Shown: positions 8,316 to 18,379, counted from the first letter of the stretch. The stretch is 64,000 nucleotides of DNA from Ketobacter alkanivorans (GCF_002863865.1 NZ_CP022684.1:860931-924930), one strand, 5' to 3'. The notes: generated by a model from the sequence alone, not told the origin. Program-made: numbers and translations.

Positions 8316-8963
8316 TCAGTTGTCCCTCTTCACCATAACGGGTTTAAGAAACTCCCAGACATTATCCGCAATCAATGGCTGGGCTTGCTGGTTAGGGTGG
8401 ATACGATCAGCTTGCATCAAGTTGTCGATCCCTCCCACGCCATCCAATAAGAATGGCAGCAGCGCCACATCGTTACGCTCGGCCACATCCACAAAAACCT
8501 GCTCAAAACGGCTGCGATATTTGTTGCCATAATTGGGAGGAATTTTGATACCCAACAATACTGGCTGTGCACCGCTCTCCTCCACTGCATCCACCATTGC
8601 CTGCAGATTGGCCTCCATTGCCACCAGCGACATCCCCCGCAAACCATCGTTGCCGCCTAACTCTATCAGCACCCAAGCGGGGGTTTCCCGCTCCAACAAC
8701 GGTTTTATGCGCGCCACCCCGCCGGAGGTGGTCTCGCCACTGATACTGGCATTAACCACTTTTACGGGCTGAGCCTCCCGCGCGAACCGCTGACTCAGCA
8801 GAGTCACCCACTCCTGCCCCTGCGCAATACCGTAGCCCGCACTGAGACTATCCCCCAGCACCAGCAAAACCCGATGAGGAGCTGGCTGCGCTGCACTTAC
8901 AGCACCGCTAAAGCAAACAACAATTAGAATTAAACTAAATACTGAAAATAATGGTCTCATCAT
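8316..8963 (-). CDS. tesA: TesA: GDSL lysophospholipase / acyl-CoA thioesterase I / arylesterase
   Basis: A 215-residue periplasmic SGNH hydrolase with a signal peptide (LFSVFSLILIVVCFSGAVSA). Block I is LVLGDSLSAGYG with nucleophile Ser39. Block III is ELGGNDGLRG, which supplies the oxyanion Asn. Block V is DRIHPNQQ with the catalytic Asp-His pair. E. coli TesA hydrolyses acyl-CoA, lysophospholipids and aryl esters. It is divergent from ybbA-ybbP with a 51-base gap, the same tesA/ybbAP arrangement found in E. coli, where the products are thought to act together on membrane lipids. Confidence 0.95.
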   Translation of the reverse strand: MMRPLFSVFSLILIVVCFSGAVSAAQPAPHRVLLVLGDSLSAGYGIAQGQEWVTLLSQRFAREAQPVKVVNASISGETTSGGVARIKPLLERETPAWVLIELGGNDGLRGMSLVAMEANLQAMVDAVEESGAQPVLLGIKIPPNYGNKYRSRFEQVFVDVAERNDVALLPFLLDGVGGIDNLMQADRIHPNQQAQPLIADNVWEFLKPVMVKRDN

Positions 8964-9014
8964 TTGTTAGCATAACCACTCAGTGCAATTCATGAGAATG
9001 GAACCTTACCCCTT

Positions 9015-9692
9015 ATGCCGCAAAACAGCCAATCCGTCCTGCTCGCCGATAACGTAGGTAAAACCGTACAGATGCCTGATCAGCAACTTACCATTCTGTC
9101 CAACATCAATCTGCAGGTTGCCGCAGCGGAATCCTTAGCCATTGTAGGGGAATCAGGATCAGGTAAATCCACCCTATTGGGACTGTTGGCAGGCCTGGAT
9201 GTTCCCAGCACTGGCTCCATTTCGCTGATGGGAGAAAAACTGGAAACTCTGACAGAAGATCAACGGGCACGAGCAAGAGCCGCCCACGTGGGCTTTGTCT
9301 TTCAGTCATTCCAGTTATTGCCCAACCTCACGGCGCTGGAAAACGTCATGCTTCCTCTTGAGATTGCCAACGGCGGTGAGGTACGCAAAAAAGCCCAGGC
9401 AATATTGGAACAGGTGGGCCTGGGTAAACGCATCAGCCACTACCCCAATCAACTATCCGGCGGTGAGCAACAACGGGTCGCCCTGGCACGAGCCTTTGTA
9501 ACGGAGCCGGCCATCCTGTTCGCCGACGAGCCCACCGGCAACCTGGATACACACACCGGCGAATCCATCGCTGACCAATTATTTGCGCTGAACGCGAATC
9601 GCAACACCACTCTGATACTGGTCACCCACGACATGAAACTGGCACAGCGCTGCCAGCGCACCGTCATCATGAATGCAGGGCAACTACAATGA
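9015..9692 (+). CDS. ybbA: ABC transporter ATP-binding protein YbbA
   Basis: A 225-residue ATPase of the LolD/MacB-like family with Walker A GESGSGKST, Q-loop FQSFQLLP, signature LSGGEQQR, Walker B ILFADEPTGNLD and H-loop VTHD. It overlaps the permease gene ybbP by 4 bases (ATGA), so the two are coupled. The complex is a mechanotransmission-type (type VII) ABC system, thought to extract hydrophobic compounds or lipids from the inner membrane, possibly handing them to TesA encoded divergently next door. That last step is inference from the conserved neighbourhood. Confidence 0.92.
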   Translation: MPQNSQSVLLADNVGKTVQMPDQQLTILSNINLQVAAAESLAIVGESGSGKSTLLGLLAGLDVPSTGSISLMGEKLETLTEDQRARARAAHVGFVFQSFQLLPNLTALENVMLPLEIANGGEVRKKAQAILEQVGLGKRISHYPNQLSGGEQQRVALARAFVTEPAILFADEPTGNLDTHTGESIADQLFALNANRNTTLILVTHDMKLAQRCQRTVIMNAGQLQ

Positions 9693-12175
9693 AACACGTC
9701 CTGCTGGCCCTGCGACTCTTAAAGAGAGACTGGCGTTCTGGGCATCTCAATCTGCTGCTGATCGCGCTGTTTGTAGCCGTCACCACCCACAACACCATTG
9801 GCTTTCACAGTGAGCGCATCGAAAACGCCATGGAATTGCAGGCAGCAAACCTGATGGGTGGCGATCTAGTGGTGCGCAGCCCGGTTAGCATCAGTGATTT
9901 CCCATCCGTTACAGACAGCATCACCGCCGCCACGGCCGTTGAATTTTCCAGCGTGGTAATGGCAGGTGATGCCATGCAGCTGGCATCTATCAAAGCAGTG
10001 ACCGCTCATTACCCCTTGAAAGCACCGCTTAAAATAAGCGATCAGCCCTTTGAGCAAGATTACGAAACCAACCAAGGCCCCGCTCTTGGTAAAGCCTGGC
10101 TGGAACCCCGGTTGTTCAACGTACTGGGCGTAAAAGAAGGGGATATGATTGATGTTGGTGACACTCAGCTACAAGTAGAAAAGGTACTGACCTTTGAACC
10201 GGACCGCGGTGGCAGCTTTTATGCGTTCGTACCACGCTTGATGATGCATGCAGATGATCTGGCCAAGGCCAACCTGATCCAGACCGGTAGCCGGGTGGAT
10301 TACTATTATCAGTTTGCAGGCCCAACCGCAGCCATCGAATCCCTTAAAAATGCAGTAGAACCTTTGCTGCAGCCAGGCCAATCCGTTCTATCCATTCATT
10401 CACGTCAGCGTACCGTAAGTGCGGCCTTGAACCGGGCTCAAGGCTATCTGCAATTGGCCAGTCTGATGGCTATTTTACTGGCATCAGTAGCGCTGGCCAT
10501 GGGTGCACAGTTCTTTAGCGAGACCCGCTTCGATACCGCTGCGCTGCTGCGTTGTTTTGGCCTGCAATCCCGGCAGATTCTGCTGGTATTCAGCGTTCAG
10601 CTGATCGCGTTGGCGCTCATCAGCGGCGTGCTGGGCGGCAGCCTGGGCTGGATTTTACACTTTTCCCTCAGTGAACTGCTGGCCGGGTTATTGCCCAAAG
10701 ACATCCCCCTACCCTCCGCTGCACCTTTTTTCAGCGGCCTTGCTCTGGCGTTGATTATTCTGCTGGGCTTCAGCCTGCCTGCTCTGGTGCAATTGCAACG
10801 CACCTCCCCCCTGCGAGTGCTGCGCCGCGATCTAACCCCTGCCCCCCTGTCAAAATCCCTGTTTTACATAGTGGTGATTGTTTTAATTGGCGGGTTGATG
10901 CTTTGGTATACCCGTGACCCAGTGCTGATCGCAGCGATACTGCTGGGCAGCGCAGCCGCCTGGCTGATCACCTACCTGCTCACTGCATTGTTCGGCCTCC
11001 TGATCCGCGCTATCGGCCAGCGCAGTTCTCTGTCCTTGCAGGCAGGCTTGCGCAACCTGAGCCGCCGTCAAATAAGCACCCGGGTACAACTGCTGGGATT
11101 CGGCCTCACCGCCATGGCCATGCTGATCATCCTGCTGGTAAGAGGGGAGCTGATTGATACCTGGCAAAAACAACTGCCGGAGCAGGCGCCCAACCATTTT
11201 GTGTTAAACGTGCTGCCCCAGGATGCCGCAGGTTTTGCACAGCACCTAGGCAAGAACCAGATCCAAACCCAGCCCCTCTACCCCATCGTGCGGGGCCGCC
11301 TCACCCACATCAACCGCAACCCCATAGCCGAGGCCGTGACGAAAGAAGAAGGCGAACAGCAGGAGGAAGCCCTCAACCGGGAGCTGAACCTGAGCTGGTC
11401 AAGCACCCTGCCCAGCGACAACAACATCGTGGCCGGGCACTGGTGGGATAAGATCGCCGACGATGGGCAACGCAGAGTCTCCATTGAGCAGCGACTGGCC
11501 AACCGTCTCGACATCAACCTCGGCGACGAACTCAGTTTCTTTGTAGCCAGTCAAACGTTCAGTGCTACTGTCAGCAGCATCCGCACCGTTAAATGGGAAT
11601 CGTTCCAGCCCAACTTCTACCTGATGTTCAATCCAGGCGGTTTGGATGATCTGCCTGCCACCTATCTCACCAGCTTTTATCTGGAGAGCGAGCGCAAGCA
11701 CCTGCTCAAACCACTGGTGCAGCAGTTCCCTGCCATTACGCTGCTGGAAGTCGATGTAATCCTAAAGCAAGTCAGAACCATACTGAATCAGGTCAGCGCC
11801 GCGGTGGAGTTCATCCTGCTGTTTGTGCTGGCAGCAGGGCTTACCATCACCCTGGCCACCCTTATAACCACCATGCCCCAGCGCTACAAAGAAGGCGCAA
11901 TCATGCGCACCCTGGGGGCAACACGCCGCCAGCTCATCATCCAGCAGTGGTCTGAGTTCTTCGCCATTGGCGCGCTGTCTGGCCTGGTTGCCTGTTTCGG
12001 TGCCGAAATGGCCCGTTTCGGTATTTATCTAAAGCTGTTGTCTATCCCCTATACTCCCAACCCCTGGATCTGGATAATAGTGCCCCCACTTATGGGCCTG
12101 TTGATTGGGTTAGCCGGGCAGATCAGCAGCAAACGCATCCTCAATCAAAGCCCGGCGTTAGCATTGAGAGAATAA
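9689..12175 (+). CDS. ybbP: FtsX-like ABC permease YbbP
   Basis: An 828-residue inner-membrane permease of the FtsX/MacB class with duplicated architecture. Its first helix is near residues 20-38, followed by a large periplasmic domain to about 240. Helix groups then lie at about 250-370, about 390-440 and about 470, with a second periplasmic region, rich in charged residues, at about 490-690. Three closing helices follow at about 700-820. This ten-helix plan matches E. coli YbbP (804 residues). YbbP partners with YbbA. The uup gene follows after 6 bases and is probably co-transcribed. Confidence 0.9.
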   Translation: MKHVLLALRLLKRDWRSGHLNLLLIALFVAVTTHNTIGFHSERIENAMELQAANLMGGDLVVRSPVSISDFPSVTDSITAATAVEFSSVVMAGDAMQLASIKAVTAHYPLKAPLKISDQPFEQDYETNQGPALGKAWLEPRLFNVLGVKEGDMIDVGDTQLQVEKVLTFEPDRGGSFYAFVPRLMMHADDLAKANLIQTGSRVDYYYQFAGPTAAIESLKNAVEPLLQPGQSVLSIHSRQRTVSAALNRAQGYLQLASLMAILLASVALAMGAQFFSETRFDTAALLRCFGLQSRQILLVFSVQLIALALISGVLGGSLGWILHFSLSELLAGLLPKDIPLPSAAPFFSGLALALIILLGFSLPALVQLQRTSPLRVLRRDLTPAPLSKSLFYIVVIVLIGGLMLWYTRDPVLIAAILLGSAAAWLITYLLTALFGLLIRAIGQRSSLSLQAGLRNLSRRQISTRVQLLGFGLTAMAMLIILLVRGELIDTWQKQLPEQAPNHFVLNVLPQDAAGFAQHLGKNQIQTQPLYPIVRGRLTHINRNPIAEAVTKEEGEQQEEALNRELNLSWSSTLPSDNNIVAGHWWDKIADDGQRRVSIEQRLANRLDINLGDELSFFVASQTFSATVSSIRTVKWESFQPNFYLMFNPGGLDDLPATYLTSFYLESERKHLLKPLVQQFPAITLLEVDVILKQVRTILNQVSAAVEFILLFVLAAGLTITLATLITTMPQRYKEGAIMRTLGATRRQLIIQQWSEFFAIGALSGLVACFGAEMARFGIYLKLLSIPYTPNPWIWIIVPPLMGLLIGLAGQISSKRILNQSPALALRE

Positions 12176-12181
12176 AACCCT

Positions 12182-14080
12182 ATGTCCCTACTACGACTTC
12201 GTGACATTCATCTGGCCTTTGGCGGGCCGGAACTGTTGAGTGGCGCCAACCTGAACCTGGAAAAAGGCGAGCGCGTGTGTCTGGTGGGGCGCAACGGAAC
12301 CGGAAAATCCACCCTGCTCAAAATCGTCAGTGGCCAAATCAAGGCCGACGAAGGCCAAATTGAAATGACGCCAGGCACCAAAATCGCCTGGCTGGAACAA
12401 GAAGTGCCGAAAGGCACCACAGGCAGCGTCTACGACGTGGTAGCCTCGGGCCTGGGGAAAGTGGGCGACCTGATCAAACAATACCACCACCTTATCGAGG
12501 AAGTCGCCGAAGGCAGCGAAGCGGCTTTCGCCAAGTTGGAGACAGTACAAAAAGCACTGGAGGCCGAAGATGGCTGGGCGCTACAGCAGCGCGTGGACAC
12601 CACGCTCTCCAAGCTCTCACTCAACGGTGACGTACCTTTCGAAGCCCAGTCCGGCGGGGTCAAGCGGCGCGTGTTACTGGCCCGAGCCTTAGTGCAAGAG
12701 CCCACCATTTTGCTCCTGGACGAGCCCACCAACCATCTCGACATTGAATCCATAGCGTGGCTGGAAGACTTCCTGCTGAGCTACAAGAACAGCGTCCTGT
12801 TCATCACCCACGACCGCGCTTTCCTCAGCAAACTGGCCACCCGCATTGTGGATCTTGATCGTGGTCAGCTCACCAGCTGGCCCGGCAACTACGAGACCTA
12901 TCTGCAGCGCAAAGCCGATGCGCTGGAGGCTGAAGCCGCAGAATGGGATCGTTTTGACAAAAAGCTGGCTCAAGAAGAAGTCTGGATTCGACAGGGTATC
13001 AAAGCCCGCCGCACCCGCAACGAAGGCCGGGTCCGAGCACTGGAAGCCATGCGCAATGAACGCTCCCATCGACGGGAACGTCAAGGCACAATGAACGCCA
13101 CCATCCAGCAAGGGGACCAAAGCGGCAAAAAAGTCATCGAAGCCAAAAACATCAGTGTCAGCTTTGATGGACGCCCCATCATCAAGAATTTTTCAACGTT
13201 GGTGTTAAGAGGCGATCGCATCGGCATCATCGGCCCCAATGGCGTGGGCAAATCGACCCTGATTCAAGCATTATTGGGCAAATTGGAGCCGGACACAGGT
13301 GAAATCACCATAGGCACCAACGTCGAAATCGCCTATTTTGACCAGTTACGCGCCCAGCTGAACGAAGAACTCAGCGTACGAGAGAACGTTGGCCAGGGCA
13401 GCGATACCGTCACCATCAACGGCCAAAGCAAACACATCATGGGTTATCTGCAGGATTTCCTCTTCAACCCTGAGCGGGCTCGCACCCCGGTACGTGCGCT
13501 CTCCGGTGGCGAACGCAACCGTCTGCTGCTGGCCAAACTGTTCACCCAACCGTCCAACGTACTGGTGCTGGACGAACCCACCAATGACCTCGACATTGAA
13601 ACACTCGAACTGCTGGAAGAACTGGTAGATCAGTATCAGGGCACCATCCTACTGGTGAGCCACGACCGGGCCTTCCTCAACAACATCGTCACCAGCAGCA
13701 TCGTATTTGAAGGTGATGGCAACCTGGCAGAGTACGTGGGTGGCTACGATGACTGGTTGCGCCAGCGGCCAAGCACGCCAGCCATCAAAACCACGAGCAA
13801 GGAGCCGGCACAATCAGCACCCGCCAGCAAACCAGCCAGTAAACCCGACAAAAAACTGAGCTTTAAAGAACAACGAGAGCTGGAGGCGCTGCCTGAAGCA
13901 CTCGAAAAGCTGGAGCAGCAACTGGAAACAGTTCACCAGCAATTGGCAGATCCCGGCTTATATCAACAAACGCCCGAGCAAATAGCTGAGGTAAAACAAC
14001 AAGCTGAACAGTTGGAAAAGCAACTGGAAACCACATTCGCTCGCTGGGAAGAACTGGAGACGTTAAAAAACAACAACTAA
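12182..14080 (+). CDS. uup: ABC-F ATPase Uup
   Basis: A soluble 632-residue protein with two ABC domains and no membrane segment. The first Walker A is GRNGTGKSTLL with Walker B ILLLDEPTNHLDIES. The second is GPNGVGKSTLI with LVLDEPTNDLDIET. The second signature is LSGGERNR; the first is degenerate (QSGGVKRR). Between them is the ABC-F linker, rich in Arg and Glu (from about 245). A Uup-type coiled-coil C-terminal domain occupies about 565-632 after a Pro/Ala/Lys-rich hinge. Uup acts on ribosomes and on DNA branch structures, and its loss raises precise excision of transposons. Location after ybbP suggests shared transcription only. Confidence 0.93.
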   Translation: MSLLRLRDIHLAFGGPELLSGANLNLEKGERVCLVGRNGTGKSTLLKIVSGQIKADEGQIEMTPGTKIAWLEQEVPKGTTGSVYDVVASGLGKVGDLIKQYHHLIEEVAEGSEAAFAKLETVQKALEAEDGWALQQRVDTTLSKLSLNGDVPFEAQSGGVKRRVLLARALVQEPTILLLDEPTNHLDIESIAWLEDFLLSYKNSVLFITHDRAFLSKLATRIVDLDRGQLTSWPGNYETYLQRKADALEAEAAEWDRFDKKLAQEEVWIRQGIKARRTRNEGRVRALEAMRNERSHRRERQGTMNATIQQGDQSGKKVIEAKNISVSFDGRPIIKNFSTLVLRGDRIGIIGPNGVGKSTLIQALLGKLEPDTGEITIGTNVEIAYFDQLRAQLNEELSVRENVGQGSDTVTINGQSKHIMGYLQDFLFNPERARTPVRALSGGERNRLLLAKLFTQPSNVLVLDEPTNDLDIETLELLEELVDQYQGTILLVSHDRAFLNNIVTSSIVFEGDGNLAEYVGGYDDWLRQRPSTPAIKTTSKEPAQSAPASKPASKPDKKLSFKEQRELEALPEALEKLEQQLETVHQQLADPGLYQQTPEQIAEVKQQAEQLEKQLETTFARWEELETLKNNN

Positions 14081-14180
14081 TGCAGCGCCGAGACTGGAAA
14101 AAAAGCCCAACTGATCTAAACTGATTATAAAACAAGCAGTTACCAACATCATTGGCTTTTTTGGGTGAACGGATAGTACT

Positions 14181-15353
14181 TTGACCAAGACTCAAGTCAC
14201 ATCAGTTGTGTTAGGCGTTGTCGTCGCGGCGGGCATTCTGTTCAGCGAAAATACGGTTGTGGAAGCCGCTCTGATAGGGGCTTTCGCCGCCGTCATGTTT
14301 GCACTGTGGTGGGGCCAGCGCGCCAAAGCCGCAAATCAGGCACAGCAACCGGTCATGCATCCATTAAGCGCGCAGCCATCTGTCAATGCAGCCATCCGCG
14401 ACAACGAAGCCAGCTACGAAAACATTACCCGCAAAGTCCATTCCCTGGACAAAGCCATTCGTGACAGCAGCGCAACACTGTCCAGCAGCTTTTCGGGCCT
14501 CGGCAGCACCTCAAATCAAAGCAACATGTTGATCAATGAGGTCATGAAATCCGTTACTGGCCACCACAGCCAGCAAAATAGCGATGAAGAAAACGTCACG
14601 GTCGAGAAGTTCGCCAGCGAAGTGAGCGACATCCTGATGCAATACGTATCGTTGTTGATTGATGTGAGCGAAAAGAGTGTTCAGGCAGTTCATCACATTG
14701 GCGACATGGTGAGCGAACTGGATCAAATGTTCTCGCTTCTGGCAGACATTCGCACCATTGCCGAACAAACCAACTTGCTGGCTCTAAACGCAGCCATTGA
14801 AGCGGCCCGCGCCGGGGAAGCCGGTCGCGGCTTTGCCGTGGTAGCCGATGAAGTGCGTAAACTCTCCCAGGACACAAACCGTCTTAGCGATCAGATCCGT
14901 AACCGTGGCGAAGTCACCAAATCCACAGTCACCATGGTACGTGAAATTGTAGGGGCTATCGCCTCACTGGATCTGAACGACGCCATCAATGCCAAGGGGC
15001 ACGTCGACAATATGCTGCAGGGTTTAGAAGAAACCAATCAACATATTTCCAGCACCATGGATCAACTTAACTCGCTGAACGTGGACGTCAATCGCCATGT
15101 CAGCACTGCAGTGCAGGCCATGCAATTTGAAGACATCATTACCCAGATCATCTCAGAAATCAGCCAGGATCTGGAACGGTTGGACTCCGTCAACCTCGTA
15201 TTAGGTGACGTTTGCGCATCCGCCAACATTCAAGAAAACCACATGGACCGAGTATCCAAGTTGGAAAATGTACTCGCAGTGAAGAAAAAACAGTCCATAA
15301 TGCGGGATAGCGTCAACGACGCATCCGCAGAGGGCAATATCGATCTTTTCTAA
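14181..15353 (+). CDS. Membrane-anchored methyl-accepting chemotaxis protein without sensor domain
   Basis: A 390-residue chemoreceptor-like protein. Residues 5-45 form two membrane helices joined by a few residues, so there is no periplasmic ligand domain, and I see no HAMP. The signalling hairpin is clear at about 194-240, with [18 protein letters not shown] and [13 protein letters not shown]. Near the C-terminus is [12 protein letters not shown], a motif shared with other gammaproteobacterial MCP-like proteins. No CheR/CheB-binding pentapeptide ends the protein. The start codon is TTG with a weak GGAT upstream. A 20-base gap leads to the STAS gene, so the receptor is the first gene of a partner-switching operon. 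Its input is presumably membrane or cytoplasmic state. Confidence 0.85.
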   Translation: MTKTQVTSVVLGVVVAAGILFSENTVVEAALIGAFAAVMFALWWGQRAKAANQAQQPVMHPLSAQPSVNAAIRDNEASYENITRKVHSLDKAIRDSSATLSSSFSGLGSTSNQSNMLINEVMKSVTGHHSQQNSDEENVTVEKFASEVSDILMQYVSLLIDVSEKSVQAVHHIGDMVSELDQMFSLLADIRTIAEQTNLLALNAAIEAARAGEAGRGFAVVADEVRKLSQDTNRLSDQIRNRGEVTKSTVTMVREIVGAIASLDLNDAINAKGHVDNMLQGLEETNQHISSTMDQLNSLNVDVNRHVSTAVQAMQFEDIITQIISEISQDLERLDSVNLVLGDVCASANIQENHMDRVSKLENVLAVKKKQSIMRDSVNDASAEGNIDLF

Positions 15354-15373
15354 TCTCGGCAAGGAGAAAACCA

Positions 15374-15670
15374 ATGCCTGTTGAAAGCACCTCATCCAGC
15401 GATGGCAAAACCATCACCATCGGCATCAGTGGCCGTTTCGACTTCGAAATTGTGCAGGAATTCCGCGCTGCATATGGCGAGAAAAAAGACGTCGACTTTG
15501 TTATCGATATGCGCGCTACCGAGCACATGGACAGCTCTGCCCTGGGCATGCTGCTGAACATGCGTAAAAGCCTGGGCGACAGCGCCAAAATCGCGATCAT
15601 CAACTGTCGACCGCAGATCAAAAAAATACTGACCATTTCGAGATTCGATAAAAAGTTCGACATCGAGTAA
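15374..15670 (+). CDS. STAS-domain anti-sigma factor antagonist (HsbA-like)
   Basis: A 98-residue single STAS domain. The strand and loop before the phosphorylated helix read FVIDMRATEHMDSSALGMLLNMR, with Ser54/Ser55 as the expected phospho-acceptor, as in SpoIIAA and HsbA. In partner-switching systems a kinase phosphorylates this Ser, a PP2C phosphatase removes the phosphate, and the free form binds a sequestering partner. The ATG has AAGGAG 8 bases upstream. The next gene encodes a protein with both the phosphatase and the kinase-like domain, the same gene pair as P. aeruginosa hsbA/hsbR. The downstream target is not encoded here. Confidence 0.88.
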   Translation: MPVESTSSSDGKTITIGISGRFDFEIVQEFRAAYGEKKDVDFVIDMRATEHMDSSALGMLLNMRKSLGDSAKIAIINCRPQIKKILTISRFDKKFDIE

Positions 15671-15694
15671 GCTCGCCAACGGAGTGGAGCTGTC

Positions 15695-17365
15695 ATGAAA
15701 ATTCTGGTGGTGGACGACACCGAAGCCAATCGCAAACTATTGGCTTGGATGCTTGAAGACGATGGCCATACAGTAATAGAAGCCGTTAATGGTCAACAGG
15801 CCGTAGAATTATTCAAGGAATCCGAACCTGACCTGGTGCTCATGGACGTCATGATGCCGGTGATGGATGGTTTTGAGGCCACCCAGGCCATAAAGGAATA
15901 CCTGGGCGGCACCCACGTCCCCATTATTTTTCTCACCGCCCTCTCCGACGATGCATCTCTCACCAAATGCCTTTCTATCGGCGGTGATGACTTCCTCAGC
16001 AAACCTATTAACGAACAGGTTTTACAGGCAAAAATCAAAGCTCATACCCGTATTAAGGATTTGACCGAACAGCTGAAACGACAAAACAAAGAACTGACCT
16101 TAATGCATCAGTTCACATTGCGAGAGCACGAAATCGCCAAGAACGTGTTCGATAGCGCGCTGGCCGCCAGCATTCTAGACAGTAAAAACACGCGCCATTA
16201 CATCTCTCCGGCAGCCACCTTTAACGGAGATCTGCTGCTTGTTTCCATCAGCCCCTCCGGTGGCCTTTACGCCATGATGGCCGACTTCACAGGCCATGGC
16301 TTACCCGCAGCGATTGGCGCGCTGCCCGTCTCCCAGGCGTTTCTGGAAGCAGCCCAACAAGGAGCTTCCGTCAGCAGCATCGCCAGAGAATTAAACAGTA
16401 CACTAGAAAAGTTTCTACCTGACGACATGTTTGCTGCCGCAGCCATCGCAGAACTGAACGCCGATGGCAGCAGGCTTACACTGTGGCTGGGCGGCATGCC
16501 TGATGCCATACTCACCGATTCGAGTGGAAAGCTAAAACAACTGATCGAATCCACTCACATGCCACTGGGCATACTAGAAGACGAAGAATTCGAACGGGAA
16601 GCCAACATTCTGGAGGTCGTCAGCGGCGACCGCCTCTATTTGTACACCGACGGCATCCCCGAATCCCTGAACCCACAGGGAGAAATGTACGGCGAAGAAC
16701 GACTGCTAAAACATTTTGATGGCAGCTCCAACGATCCAGTCAAACACCTTATCGACGAAGTTAACGCATTTACCGGCAACAAAGATCAAAACGATGACAT
16801 CACTCTGCTGGAGTTGACCTGCAAACCGGTGGAAGCCAACATCACAGGTGACGCCTCAGTACTGACGCTGAATCACGCCCTGCCCTGGAAATTCAGAATG
16901 TCGCTCACGGCAGAAGAGCTGCGCAAGCCAACCTCCCCTGTCGGACAAATAGTCGATATGATCGCGGCCGCCCCTGGTATCGAATCCCACAAAGACTATC
17001 TGCACACCATCATGGCAGAGCTATTCTCAAACGCTTTAGAACACGGGGTGTTGGGGCTAAGCTCAGAGCTTAAAAAAACCGAAGACGGATACCTGGAATA
17101 CTACCAACAACGCGAAGAAAAACTGCAAGCACTGCAAAGCGGTCAACTGGACATCACCATCACTTTCCGCACCGAAGGCCCAAAAGGCTACCTCACTTTG
17201 CGGCTGGATGATTCCGGCCCCGGCTTTGACTTTGAAAACCGCAACCACTCAGGCGATGATGATTCATTCGGTCGCGGGGTTGACCTGATAGAAACGCTCT
17301 GCGAAAAAGTTACCTATAGCCAGGGCGGCACACGAGTAGAAGCAGAATACACCATCTACACCTGA
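15695..17365 (+). CDS. Response regulator with PP2C phosphatase and HATPase kinase domains (HsbR-like)
   Basis: A 556-residue three-domain switch protein. Residues 1-120 are a receiver domain with Asp8/Asp9, phospho-acceptor Asp51, Thr81 and Lys103. A helical linker (120-155) leads to a SpoIIE/RsbU-type PP2C phosphatase (about 155-375) with the metal-binding motifs FNGDLL and MADFTGHGLPAAIGALPVSQ. The C-terminal part (about 400-556) is an HATPase_c kinase of the RsbW/SpoIIAB kind, with AELFSNALEHG, LDDSGPGF and SFGRGVDLI. The domain order equals P. aeruginosa HsbR, which both dephosphorylates and phosphorylates its STAS partner. It lies 24 bases after the STAS gene; the cognate histidine kinase is not adjacent. 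Confidence 0.9.
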   Translation: MKILVVDDTEANRKLLAWMLEDDGHTVIEAVNGQQAVELFKESEPDLVLMDVMMPVMDGFEATQAIKEYLGGTHVPIIFLTALSDDASLTKCLSIGGDDFLSKPINEQVLQAKIKAHTRIKDLTEQLKRQNKELTLMHQFTLREHEIAKNVFDSALAASILDSKNTRHYISPAATFNGDLLLVSISPSGGLYAMMADFTGHGLPAAIGALPVSQAFLEAAQQGASVSSIARELNSTLEKFLPDDMFAAAAIAELNADGSRLTLWLGGMPDAILTDSSGKLKQLIESTHMPLGILEDEEFEREANILEVVSGDRLYLYTDGIPESLNPQGEMYGEERLLKHFDGSSNDPVKHLIDEVNAFTGNKDQNDDITLLELTCKPVEANITGDASVLTLNHALPWKFRMSLTAEELRKPTSPVGQIVDMIAAAPGIESHKDYLHTIMAELFSNALEHGVLGLSSELKKTEDGYLEYYQQREEKLQALQSGQLDITITFRTEGPKGYLTLRLDDSGPGFDFENRNHSGDDDSFGRGVDLIETLCEKVTYSQGGTRVEAEYTIYT

Positions 17366-17374
17366 TGCCTGGTT

Positions 17375-18379
17375 TCAGCCAAGCAACTCTTGACGATAGG
17401 CCGATGGCGTTTTACCCGTCCACTTCTTAAATGCGCGATGAAATGAACTGGCCTCTGAAAAACCCATTAACAGCGCAATTTCATCAATGGTCAATTCCGG
17501 TTTGGATAAATAAAAGATGGAGGCATCCTTACGGATCGTATCTTTTATTTCCTGGTAGCTGGTGTTTTCATCCTTCAAACGGCGACGCAAAGTCTGCGGG
17601 GTCATCGCCAACTTCTCGCACACTATCGAGAAGTCAGGGAAGTTGTTACCGAACTCCTTACTGATGATACTGCGAATCTGAGCGTTCAGGCTGGCATTTT
17701 CAATATCACCATCCATCAACTCTTCTAAGGATGCTTTCAAAAACTTGCTCAGAGAAAGCTGATTCTGTACCAGAGGCATGGACATATAACGACTGTCCAG
17801 CACGATTTCACAGCGCGACTGGGCATAATGCACCTGACAGGGGAATTGATTGGAAAATTCACCATCATCAAAACAGTCAAAATCCAGATTAATGCGTTTT
17901 GGCACGATCTGTTGGCCAATCAGCCAACTGAGAAAACGCAACGTAAGAAACACCACAGCCTCCATAATGTGAGGCCGAAACATCACCTCACCGCGCGAGA
18001 CAAACTGTATACAAGCATCATCACCGACTGGCAGCAGGCGACTGGCAATCGCATAATCAAACAACTCATAGAACTTGGCACCGCGACGAATTGCTTTCTC
18101 AAGCGTAGCGCAATTGATAACGGCGTGGGCCATCATACTGAAGGTGCCAGGTTTTGAAACGCGGCCAGAGCCGAACCCCATGAACTCATCCTCAGTGTGC
18201 CGCATTACGGTCAACATCAGATGAATAAACGCTTTTTTATCCACTCTTGCGTCAGGATCTGTCAGCGCGGACACATCAATGCCACACTCCTGCAACAACA
18301 ACTCGGTACTGAAACCTCCTCGCTTGGCGGCTTCAAGAAGCAAAAGCACCTGACTTATTGGGATGGATCTAGAACTCAC
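17375..18379 (-). CDS. AraC-family transcriptional regulator (OruR/arabinose-binding-domain type)
   Basis: A 334-residue regulator with the long N-terminal ligand-binding domain typical of the OruR/ArgR-like AraC group (about 1-220) and two helix-turn-helix motifs at the C-terminus. The second HTH is the strong AraC signature: LTIDEIALLMGFSEASSFHRAFKKWTG, PSAYRQ. The first HTH contains EKLAMTPQTLRRRLKDE. It is divergent from the acyl-CoA dehydrogenase operon across a 310-base gap, so it is likely the activator of that lipid-degradation module. Members of this group often sense lipid- or steroid-like ligands, but the ligand here is not readable from sequence. Confidence 0.88.
   Translation of the reverse strand: MSSRSIPISQVLLLLEAAKRGGFSTELLLQECGIDVSALTDPDARVDKKAFIHLMLTVMRHTEDEFMGFGSGRVSKPGTFSMMAHAVINCATLEKAIRRGAKFYELFDYAIASRLLPVGDDACIQFVSRGEVMFRPHIMEAVVFLTLRFLSWLIGQQIVPKRINLDFDCFDDGEFSNQFPCQVHYAQSRCEIVLDSRYMSMPLVQNQLSLSKFLKASLEELMDGDIENASLNAQIRSIISKEFGNNFPDFSIVCEKLAMTPQTLRRRLKDENTSYQEIKDTIRKDASIFYLSKPELTIDEIALLMGFSEASSFHRAFKKWTGKTPSAYRQELLG

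Noticed and set aside
14098..14166. Terminator for uup
   Set aside because: AAAAAAGCC(C)AA/TTGGCTTTTTT can pair, but the loop is about 42 bases and the stem is mostly A-T, so it is too weak to call.
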